Origin: a virus
DNA: 20,799 nt
Virus record (IMG/VR): IMGVR_UViG_3300025118_002981
Location: 1-20,799 of that record
Direction: 5' to 3' (one strand)
Of this stretch, positions 14,526 to 20,799 are shown piece by piece (within the stretch, counting starts at the first letter, position 1; every line of letters begins with the position of its first letter). The notes beneath the pieces are model-generated. The model had not been told where the DNA came from, did not search any database, and saw only the letters and a list, made by a program, of their open reading frames with translations. Both the position numbers and the translations under genes were made by a program.

Positions 14526-15413
14526 ATGGCTGGTATTATTCCGATAGCAAGCCTTGAAACTGATTTTGAAACAGAAATACCATCTGTGATGCATCCGTAT
14601 GCTAATCAATATTCTTTTATTCAGAAGGCGGCACTAGAGTGCGCCACTGTTGGATGTAAGACAATATGGATAGTTGCGAATGATGATGTTGCTCCGATTA
14701 TTCGAAAAAACGTTGGAGATTATGTTTTTGATCCAGTTTGGGCTTTTCGAAATTTAAGCAAATTTCATAATCAACTGAGAAGAGAAGTGCCTATATATTA
14801 TGTTCCTATTCATCCGAAAGACAGAGAAAGGCGAGATTCTAATGGCTGGGCGGCATTGCATGGAGTTGCGATGTCGCGTTGGGTGACAAGTAAAATATCG
14901 AAATGGTTAGTAGCCGACAAGTATTATATCACTTTTCCGATGTCTGCTTATGACTTTAACGCTCTTAGGGAGCACAGGAGAAGTATTATCGATAAAGAGA
15001 AGAATTTCTATTTGACTTATAATGGAAAGTCAGTGAAAGATAATTTACCACTACCTTTCACTATGTTTTACAAAGATTATCAGAAATGTAAAGTTGATGT
15101 AAATCGTAAAACGACAAGAACATTTTCCAACTTTGGCACTTTTTCAGAAATAGATAAAGCGGAAAAACTACCACTGGATGAGCGATGGTCAGCTAGAAAG
15201 TTTGACTTTAGTGAGGTATATCAAGAGGTTGGCGACAAGAATGCGATAAAAGTGGAAGCTGAATGGTTCTATAATACTTCAATATGGGATGAGTATTGTG
15301 CCTATCTTGGCGAGAGAGGCAGGACAATGAGACGCCCAACAAAGTTCTTGACACGAACACATAAACATGATAAGATAGCATATAATCAATCAACAATAGA
15401 GGGCGAAGAATGA
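14526..15413 (+). CDS. Nucleotidyltransferase-like protein (GT-A/NTP-transferase fold, tentative)
   Basis: 295 residues from ATG 14526; the same frame extends to a TTG at 14487 preceded by GAGG, which would add 13 basic residues. ATG 14526 is preferred because the fold's first strand (GIIPIAS) then lies at the N-terminus. The opening GIIPIASLETDFETEIPSVMHPYANQYSFIQKAALECATVGCKTIWIVANDD follows the NTP-transferase pattern (strand, substrate loop, Pro-x-x-x-His-Pro, helix, Gly-Cys, Ile-x-Ile-Val strand). The family's GxGTR loop is not conserved, so activity is uncertain. The rest has no recognised motif. It overlaps the preceding gene only if the TTG start is used and joins the DnaE-like polymerase by ATGA, so translation of the two is probably coupled. 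A role in sugar or nucleotide modification is inference. Confidence 0.6.
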   Translation: MAGIIPIASLETDFETEIPSVMHPYANQYSFIQKAALECATVGCKTIWIVANDDVAPIIRKNVGDYVFDPVWAFRNLSKFHNQLRREVPIYYVPIHPKDRERRDSNGWAALHGVAMSRWVTSKISKWLVADKYYITFPMSAYDFNALREHRRSIIDKEKNFYLTYNGKSVKDNLPLPFTMFYKDYQKCKVDVNRKTTRTFSNFGTFSEIDKAEKLPLDERWSARKFDFSEVYQEVGDKNAIKVEAEWFYNTSIWDEYCAYLGERGRTMRRPTKFLTRTHKHDKIAYNQSTIEGEE

Positions 15414-18400
15414 TTAAATTTGTGGGACTACACGCGCATAGTACGCATTCAAGGAACGATGGATTTGGATATCCACAGGAGCATATTGATTTTGCGATTG
15501 AAAATGGGATGGATGCGTTGGCGTTGACTGATCACGGTACAATGGCGGGTACATCGTATCAGATATTGCATGCAAGGAAGTTAAAAGAGAAAGGAATCGA
15601 TTTTAAGGCGATTTATGGAGTAGAGGCATACTTTCACGCTTCTCTTACTGAGTGGCGAGAGGTTTATGAGAAGATAAAAGAAGACAAGAAACTCGCCCGT
15701 TCGTTAAACAGCAAAAAGCAAACATCAGCAGCGGTGGAATCAGACGGTTCGGTGAATGCGCAGACTATCGGCGGCTTGCCCCGGTATAGGCATCTTGTGT
15801 TGCTGGCGCAGAATCAGACAGGATTGAACAACTTGTACAAGTTGGTATCTGCCTCACATAACGAGGAGAACTACTATCGACGCCCAAGAATGGATTTTGA
15901 TATGCTTCGAGAGCACAGCGAGGGTGTTATTTGCACTAGTGCTTGTATGTCAGGACCTTTGGCTGGTGTGTGGTGGGAACATAAAGACGATGGCGAAGCA
16001 GCAGTGCAAACGGCAATGAAGAAGATGATCGCAGAGTTTGTTGATATCTTTGGTGATCGTTTTTACGGAGAGGTTCAGTGGAATTCAATTCCAGAACAGC
16101 ACAAGATAAATCAGAATGTATTGAAAGCATGTCGAGATATGGGTGTGCCGGTTGTTTCTACAGCAGACAGTCATTATCCTCGACAAGACGCATGGAAAGA
16201 CAGAGAGATGTACAAGCGTCTGGGATGGTTATCGCAAGGTATTCCAAGTTGGATTGATGATATTAGTTTGCCGAAGTCTGTTGAGGAGATTGGATATGAG
16301 TTATATCCTAAGAATGGCGAACAAATGTGGGAGGCTTATAAGAAGTATTCTGAAAAGTGTAACGAGACGTATGATGATGACGAGATATTGAAAACCATCA
16401 CAAAGACTCATTGGATCGCCCACGAACAAATTGAAGACTTTGAGCCAGATGCTACCATTCGTTTGCCTAATTTCGTTGTGCCAGAAGGTGAAACAGCGGA
16501 ATCAACATTACGAAGGATGGCACTTCAAGGATTGGAAGATAAAGAGATTACATCAGATGAATACATCAAGCGCATTGAGTATGAACTTGACGTGATAGCG
16601 TCACAGGGATTTTCGAAATATTTCCTGACAATGAAAGCTATAGCAGACAAAGCAAATGCGACAATGGCAACAGGAGCAGCAAGAGGAAGCGCTTCAGGCA
16701 GCTTGCTAGCATATGCCCTTGATATTACTCAGGTTAATCCTATTCGTTGGGAGTTACCGTTCGAGCGCTTTATGACAAAAGGAATGACTTCGTATCCAGA
16801 TATTGATTTTGATGTGGCTGAGCCTGCACTGTTGAAACAGAAACTCGCAGATGAATGGGGAGAGTTTTCGGTAGTCCCGATCTCTAATTGGAACACACTT
16901 CAACTTCGTTCATTGATTAAGGATATATCAAAATTCTACGAGATTCCATTCACAGAGGTTAACGCTGTTACTGGTACAATGCTTCAAGAAGCAACACCAC
17001 TGGCAAAGAAGAAGCACGGCATTAATGCGGGTGTGTATGTTCCGACGTTTGAAGAGGTGATGGAGTTCAGTTCCACGTTGCAAGATTTTTTGAGGAAGTA
17101 TCCGCACATCAAAACACATGTAGAGGCGTGCTACGGCAACGTCAGGAGCCAATCTGTGCATGCTGGCGGTTGCATTGTCGCAGACAACATCAACGAACAC
17201 ATGCCTCTTATTCGTTCGAAGGGTATGTGGATCACCCCATGGAGTGAAGGACAGAACGTGAGACATCTGGAGCCTCTGGGTTTCATTAAGTTCGATATCT
17301 TAGGGCTATCGACTCTTACGATGATCCAGGATTCCATCAGACATATTCTTAAACGACACTACAATATCGCTGAACCAACGTTCGATGACATTAAGAAGTA
17401 TTATGCTCAGAATCTCCATCCAGATAAAATTGGTTTCGATGATAAGGAAGTGTGGGAAAATGTATTTCATAACGTTTCATCTGCACCAGGCATCTTTCAA
17501 TTCACAAACTCTGGGATGAGTGCGTTCTGTGAGAGAGTAATGCCGGATAGTTTGGATGAACTTTCAGCCGTAACCAGCATTTTCCGCCCAGGGCCTTTGT
17601 CTTTTGGCGTTCATGATTTGTTTGTGGGAGCGAAGAGAGGCACACTCGATATCGAATGGCATCATCCTATCTATCAAGAGATAACAGAAAAGACATATGG
17701 CAATATCATTTACCAGGAACAGATCGCAGAGATTTGCAGTCGTATTGGAAAGGATATTTCTCGGGCAGATGGCAACACTATTCGCAAACTTCTTACAAAG
17801 AAGGGAACAGGCAAGGAGCATCTTCTTGCAGCATACGAGGCGAAGTTTATTGAGGGCGCTAGCGATAAGGGTATTCCAAATCATGTTGCGAATAGAATTT
17901 GGACGGCAATGTCTGAGTTTGCAAAGTATGGGTTTAATCTTTGTCACGCAACTTCGTATTCTATCATTTCGTATCAATGCGCTTGGTTGTGGAACTACTA
18001 TCCTTCTGAGTGGATTGCAAGCTTCCTTCAGAAAGAACCAGAGACAAGAAAAGAGAAAGCAATCAATATCGCAAAAAAGCATGGATATGATATCGCTGCT
18101 CTGGATATCAACAATTCTGGAACAGTATGGGAGATTAGCGATAACGGTAAAACACTTATTCAACCTCTTACTTCGATTAAGGGATTGGGATTATCTGCGA
18201 TTGAACAGATACTCAATAATCGTCCGTTTGAAAACGCAGAGGATTTGCTTTTCAAAGAAGAGATAACATACAGCAAGCTTAACAAGAAATCGCTTGATGC
18301 TCTTTGTCGAGCAGGGGCATTGAATAATCTCATTGACGATAGATTTACGGGAATGAAGCATTTTTGGAGTGCTTGTGTTGTTGAGCGTCCGAAAAGCACA

Positions 18401-18823
18401 AAGAAGTTAGACGAGAACATCGAACTATATGCCCCAGAAGGTGAGTTTTCAGAAGAGGATATCATCCAGTTCAAGACTGAACTAACTGGTGTGTTTCCAA
18501 TGAATTTAGTAATGTCAGAATCAATGTTGAATCGACTTAGCGAGAAATATATTCCACCCATTTCAGAATTTGATAGTATGTTAGGAATTTGCTGGTTCAT
18601 TCCTCGCAAAGTGATTCCCAAGAGAACAAAAACAGGGAAAGATTATTGGATAGTAGAAGTGATAGATAGCAACAACGAGCGAACAACTATTCGCTGCTGG
18701 GGTATCAAACCAGAGAAAGATAAAATATCACTTAATAAGCCGTATATGAGTAGACTCAAGTATGATCCCAAATGGGGATTCAGCACATATGCGGTTGGAA
18801 AAATGTTTAAAAAGTTAACATAA
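15410..18823 (+). CDS. Family C DNA polymerase (DnaE-like, Pol III alpha) with intact PHP domain
   Basis: 1137 residues, close to E. coli DnaE (1160). The N-terminal PHP domain has all nine canonical metal-site residues in order: His8, His10, Asp17, His42, Glu72, His128, Cys179, Asp253 and His255; E. coli DnaE has lost several, while enzymes keeping the set can proofread. The palm carries GSASGSLLAY and PDIDFD with catalytic Asp464 and Asp466, and the third Asp629 in KFDILGL. Fingers show GIFQFTNSGM and SIFRPGPL, then IIYQEQIAEICSRIG. SIKGLG is the DNA-binding helix-hairpin-helix. The C-terminal OB fold (from about 1060, GICWFIPRKV...KTGKDYW) is present, but there is no tau-binding domain after it, and I do not see a clear clamp-binding peptide. 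It would be the main replicase or a partner of the family A polymerase. The start overlaps the upstream stop (ATGA). Confidence 0.93.
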   Translation: MIKFVGLHAHSTHSRNDGFGYPQEHIDFAIENGMDALALTDHGTMAGTSYQILHARKLKEKGIDFKAIYGVEAYFHASLTEWREVYEKIKEDKKLARSLNSKKQTSAAVESDGSVNAQTIGGLPRYRHLVLLAQNQTGLNNLYKLVSASHNEENYYRRPRMDFDMLREHSEGVICTSACMSGPLAGVWWEHKDDGEAAVQTAMKKMIAEFVDIFGDRFYGEVQWNSIPEQHKINQNVLKACRDMGVPVVSTADSHYPRQDAWKDREMYKRLGWLSQGIPSWIDDISLPKSVEEIGYELYPKNGEQMWEAYKKYSEKCNETYDDDEILKTITKTHWIAHEQIEDFEPDATIRLPNFVVPEGETAESTLRRMALQGLEDKEITSDEYIKRIEYELDVIASQGFSKYFLTMKAIADKANATMATGAARGSASGSLLAYALDITQVNPIRWELPFERFMTKGMTSYPDIDFDVAEPALLKQKLADEWGEFSVVPISNWNTLQLRSLIKDISKFYEIPFTEVNAVTGTMLQEATPLAKKKHGINAGVYVPTFEEVMEFSSTLQDFLRKYPHIKTHVEACYGNVRSQSVHAGGCIVADNINEHMPLIRSKGMWITPWSEGQNVRHLEPLGFIKFDILGLSTLTMIQDSIRHILKRHYNIAEPTFDDIKKYYAQNLHPDKIGFDDKEVWENVFHNVSSAPGIFQFTNSGMSAFCERVMPDSLDELSAVTSIFRPGPLSFGVHDLFVGAKRGTLDIEWHHPIYQEITEKTYGNIIYQEQIAEICSRIGKDISRADGNTIRKLLTKKGTGKEHLLAAYEAKFIEGASDKGIPNHVANRIWTAMSEFAKYGFNLCHATSYSIISYQCAWLWNYYPSEWIASFLQKEPETRKEKAINIAKKHGYDIAALDINNSGTVWEISDNGKTLIQPLTSIKGLGLSAIEQILNNRPFENAEDLLFKEEITYSKLNKKSLDALCRAGALNNLIDDRFTGMKHFWSACVVERPKSTKKLDENIELYAPEGEFSEEDIIQFKTELTGVFPMNLVMSESMLNRLSEKYIPPISEFDSMLGICWFIPRKVIPKRTKTGKDYWIVEVIDSNNERTTIRCWGIKPEKDKISLNKPYMSRLKYDPKWGFSTYAVGKMFKKLT

Positions 18824-18835
18824 CTAATTAGTTAT
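18820..18835. other. Perfect 16-bp palindrome between polymerase and ClpP-like genes
   Basis: ATAACTAATTAGTTAT (18820-18835) is self-complementary and overlaps the DnaE stop codon. It has the look of an operator for a dimeric regulator, but there is no promoter box next to it, and all but two of its pairs are A-T, so chance cannot be excluded. Confidence 0.35.
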
Positions 18836-18848
18836 TAGAGGGCAAACA

Positions 18849-19454
18849 ATGAATATCATAAAGCATTTTACTCCACTCATAAAAGACAAAGAGTTAATTG
18901 ATAATTTACCAATTGTCATTAGGGTGGTAAAGTTTGATGAATCATCAGCAAAAGAGTTTTCTGTCGAAATGAGCAAAGCACAGAATTCAGGACAACCAGT
19001 TGTTCCTGTGATAATCGATAGCTATGGTGGACAAGTATATTCATTAATGTCGATGATATCTGACATTAAACATTCTAAAATCCCAGTCGCAACTATCGTG
19101 CAAGGTAAAGCAATGTCGTGTGGATCTATTTTGGCGAGTTTTGGAGCGGAAGGTAAAAGATATATGGATCCCGATGCCACTGTAATGATTCACGATGTTA
19201 GTTCGATGATGGAAGGAAAGATTGAAGATCTTAAAGCCGATGCAAAAGAGGCAGATAGATTAAACAAAAAGATTTTTCGTATGATGGCAGAAAACTGCGG
19301 ACAAGAGGAAGAACACTTTCTTGATATTATACACCAGAAAGGACATGCTGAGTGGTATCTAACCGCTGAAGAATGCAAAAGGCATAATATTGTGAATCAC
19401 CTGCATGTACCAACGTTACAGATTGAAGTTGGTATTAAGTTCCGTTTTGAATAA
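18849..19454 (+). CDS. ClpP-like serine protease
   Basis: 201 residues with the ClpP fold: IDSYGGQV (56-63; family N/DSPGG), the nucleophile Ser90 in QGKAMSCGS, and His115 in VMIHDVS. The third triad position (Asp in ERDRF/DRDNF of the family) aligns with Glu168 in HAEWYLTAEE, so the site is complete but with an unusual acid. The length matches bacterial ClpP (about 200 aa). Many phages use ClpP-like enzymes to mature capsid proteins, but this one lies beside replication genes, so a role in protein turnover, perhaps with host Clp ATPases, is equally possible. GAGGG precedes the ATG. Confidence 0.83.
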   Translation: MNIIKHFTPLIKDKELIDNLPIVIRVVKFDESSAKEFSVEMSKAQNSGQPVVPVIIDSYGGQVYSLMSMISDIKHSKIPVATIVQGKAMSCGSILASFGAEGKRYMDPDATVMIHDVSSMMEGKIEDLKADAKEADRLNKKIFRMMAENCGQEEEHFLDIIHQKGHAEWYLTAEECKRHNIVNHLHVPTLQIEVGIKFRFE

Positions 19455-19480
19455 TAGAGTCGATTTTTTATAAAAACTTC

Positions 19481-19509
19481 TTGACTTCTACCGTATACAG
19501 TGATATATT
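19481..19509 (+). promoter_or_regulatory. sigma70 promoter for the small-gene cluster
   Basis: TTGACT (19481-19486), a 17-bp spacer and TATATT (19504-19509). A run of T and A just upstream (about 19464-19477) may serve as an UP element. The predicted start near 19515 leaves a very short leader before AAGGAGG. Confidence 0.75.
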
Positions 19510-19512
19510 AAT

Positions 19513-19528
19513 AACACCATTAAGGAGG
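19513..19528 (+). promoter_or_regulatory. Duplicated ribosome binding site, copy 1
   Basis: AACACCATTAAGGAGG is identical to 19801-19816 upstream of the next gene. It contains a full-strength Shine-Dalgarno, 5 bases before the ATG at 19534. Confidence 0.8.
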
Positions 19529-19533
19529 AACTA

Positions 19534-19794
19534 ATGACAAACAAATCTATCTATCAACTAATCTCTGACTTCTGCGAATATCACGCAACAGAACGAGAAC
19601 GCTTTATCTTCCGGTCAATGACTGGACTGGATGATGTCGTATACGATGAACATTACAAATATGTTCTGAATTACCCCGGCAAGATTGTCACACGACAAAC
19701 TTTCCACAGTCATAAACGGAAACTAATCCATAAATTCAAGGGACTTGCCTTGAAGGCATCACCATCTACACCTGTAGAATCTGATGCAGCATAA
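19534..19794 (+). CDS. Small protein of unknown function
   Basis: 86 residues with an excellent AAGGAGG and its own promoter, so strong early expression is likely. The sequence is mostly helical, with a basic stretch VTRQTFHSHKRKLIHKFKGL (52-71) that could be a DNA- or RNA-contacting helix, and a short Ser/Pro/Ala tail. No family recognised. A host take-over or regulatory role would fit small, strongly translated phage genes but is inference. Confidence 0.7.
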   Translation: MTNKSIYQLISDFCEYHATERERFIFRSMTGLDDVVYDEHYKYVLNYPGKIVTRQTFHSHKRKLIHKFKGLALKASPSTPVESDAA

Positions 19795-19800
19795 CAGTAA

Positions 19801-19816
19801 AACACCATTAAGGAGG
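19801..19816 (+). promoter_or_regulatory. Duplicated ribosome binding site, copy 2
   Basis: An exact copy of the 16 bases at 19513-19528, placed just before the ATG at 19822. The coding regions that follow are not similar, so only the translation start region is shared. Confidence 0.8.
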
Positions 19817-19821
19817 CAACA

Positions 19822-20076
19822 ATGGCTAAAACACTAGAAGAGAAGCGACGTTACGTAAAAGAGTACGTTCGTTCATTAAACACTATCGAAGAGGCGATAG
19901 AACCTTATAAGGATCAAAAGCGTGAACTACGAGATGAATACCGCACAAACGGTTGGTTGAACACTGATGAGATTCGTGCTGCTGTAAGGGCATACCGGCT
20001 CATTAAGGGCAACATCGATGTAGATGAAGTGTATGATAATTTTAAAGTATTGATTGGAAATCCAAATAATGACTAA
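19822..20076 (+). CDS. Small helical protein, weakly GapR/DUF2312-like
   Basis: 84 charged residues forming probable long helices: KRRYVKEYVRSLNTIEEAIEPYKDQKRELRDEYRTNGW, then NTDEIRAAVRAYRLIKGNIDVDEVYDNF. The layout (helix with Glu/Lys, DEY..NGW turn, DEIR..VR..RLIK helix) recalls GapR/DUF2312 proteins, which bind AT-rich or overtwisted DNA, but identity is low and the call is tentative. It starts at ATG 19822 behind a strong AAGGAGG and is probably co-transcribed with the preceding gene. Confidence 0.65.
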   Translation: MAKTLEEKRRYVKEYVRSLNTIEEAIEPYKDQKRELRDEYRTNGWLNTDEIRAAVRAYRLIKGNIDVDEVYDNFKVLIGNPNND

Positions 20077-20092
20077 ATTTAACGGAGTACAG

Positions 20093-20799
20093 ATGAAAAC
20101 ATATAATGATTTGATGAAATTTATGCGAACTAAGCAGTTTGCTATTGAAGTGCTTTCGATGGTTGAAAGTGTTGTAGGGTATAATTTTATGTCTCTTCGA
20201 ATACTAGAACCTAATATTAAGACGCTTGCTGACTATGCTAGGTATGTCGAAGAAAGCAAAGGCCAGCAAACAGTATACTTAACAGTCAGGGCTGCTTATG
20301 AATTTGAGTACGCCATTAAGAGAGTGTTGAGTGATCATGGTTTTGAAACTGTTTCAAAGATTCATAATACCGCAGAGCAGAAAAATGACTTTGGAGTCCA
20401 AGTCTCAGACAGAGAACAGACCGCTTGGTTTGAGGTTAAAACAACTCAATCTAAGAATGGGTGGACAGGTGCAACACATTCAAAAGGAAGTGGAAAGGTT
20501 GATAATTATGTGCTGGTTAGTTATGAATTAGACAGAGACATGACATTGCCGCCCATCGATGGTTCGTCACCGGGGGCTTTGCATGGTGTATTTAAATCTG
20601 TTCATTTTTCTGTGGTGGATGCGTTTGATATGGGTTGGCACGGTGCTGCTACAGATAGAAGTAGTTTTACAACAGCAAAAATTCACAATTCACAACATTC
20701 CGCATATACTCCACAGATTGTTCTAGGTTCAGCAGATAGGAAGACTGTCAACTGTGCTATTAATCGTGAGTCTTTAAACTCATATCGTGTAAATGGAGT
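20093..20799 (+). CDS. PD-(D/E)XK endonuclease-like protein (3' partial)
   Basis: An open frame of 235 codons that runs off the right edge, starting at ATG 20093 with GGAG about 8 bases upstream. After a helical N-terminal region of about 90 residues comes KNDFGVQVSD...AWFEVKTT: Asp99, 14 residues, then Glu114-Val-Lys116, the spacing of a PD-(D/E)XK nuclease core. Next come a Gly/Ser/Lys stretch and KVDNYVLVSYELD (135-147), a strand common in type II restriction enzymes of this fold. It may be a restriction-like, homing or repair nuclease; no methyltransferase partner is visible here. The C-terminus is missing, so the class is open. Confidence 0.65.
   Translation, partial: MKTYNDLMKFMRTKQFAIEVLSMVESVVGYNFMSLRILEPNIKTLADYARYVEESKGQQTVYLTVRAAYEFEYAIKRVLSDHGFETVSKIHNTAEQKNDFGVQVSDREQTAWFEVKTTQSKNGWTGATHSKGSGKVDNYVLVSYELDRDMTLPPIDGSSPGALHGVFKSVHFSVVDAFDMGWHGAATDRSSFTTAKIHNSQHSAYTPQIVLGSADRKTVNCAINRESLNSYRVNG

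Noticed and set aside
17564-18163. A 199-codon minus-strand frame
   Set aside because: It lies wholly within the DnaE-like gene, across conserved polymerase motifs, and has no regulatory signals.
17697-18266. A 189-codon plus-strand frame
   Set aside because: It is another frame of the DnaE-like gene; the polymerase frame carries the recognisable motifs across the same bases.

Overview
The window reads as a block of replication, nucleotide-metabolism and lysis genes from a tailed bacteriophage. All genes are on the + strand, tightly packed, and often joined by ATGA, GTGA or TTGA stop/start overlaps. No gene-free gap exceeds about 100 bases, and I see no tRNA, rRNA, CRISPR array or insertion sequence. 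The DNA is AT-rich. It has strong AGGAGG-type ribosome binding sites and several near-consensus sigma70 promoters (TTGACA/T, 16-17 bp, TATAAT-like), so the host RNA polymerase is probably used here. The core gene set (gp32-like ssDNA-binding protein, UvsX/RecA recombinase, gp41/DnaB-like helicase, RNase H/FEN-like 5' nuclease, GroES/gp31-like co-chaperonin) resembles T4-type myoviruses. The polymerases do not: instead of a family B enzyme there is a family A polymerase (cut by the left edge) and a 1137-residue bacterial-type family C (DnaE-like) polymerase. The host cannot be named from the sequence; a class II (B12-type) ribonucleotide reductase suggests a host with access to cobalamin.

Layout. 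1-1905: the C-terminal part of the family A polymerase, then a probable divergent tubulin/FtsZ-fold protein. 1902-5641: a consensus promoter driving the ssDNA-binding protein, then a GHKL (Hsp90/MutL/MORC-type) ATPase and the UvsX/RecA recombinase. The two gaps in this trio carry copies of the same 43-base hairpin element. 5634-6771: a free-standing GIY-YIG homing endonuclease with a zinc-finger head and a long Lys-Gln-Tyr repeat linker, then a small exported His-rich protein. 6803-8437: a promoter, a zinc deaminase, a small acidic protein and the 5' nuclease. 8445-12137: a promoter, the replicative helicase, the class II ribonucleotide reductase and a GroES-like protein. 12150-13610: an amidase endolysin and a lipoprotein-like metzincin metalloprotease. 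13607-15413: two poorly known proteins, one with a Rossmann-like start and one nucleotidyltransferase-like. 15410-18823: the DnaE-like polymerase. 18849-20799: a ClpP-like protease, two small proteins behind duplicated ribosome binding sites, and a PD-(D/E)XK nuclease-like gene cut by the right edge.

Together these genes could build much of a replisome (two polymerases, helicase, SSB, 5' nuclease, recombinase), supply dNTPs (reductase, deaminase), help protein folding and turnover (GroES-like, ClpP-like), and open the cell envelope (amidase, possibly the metalloprotease). Sliding clamp, clamp loader and primase are not seen in this window.
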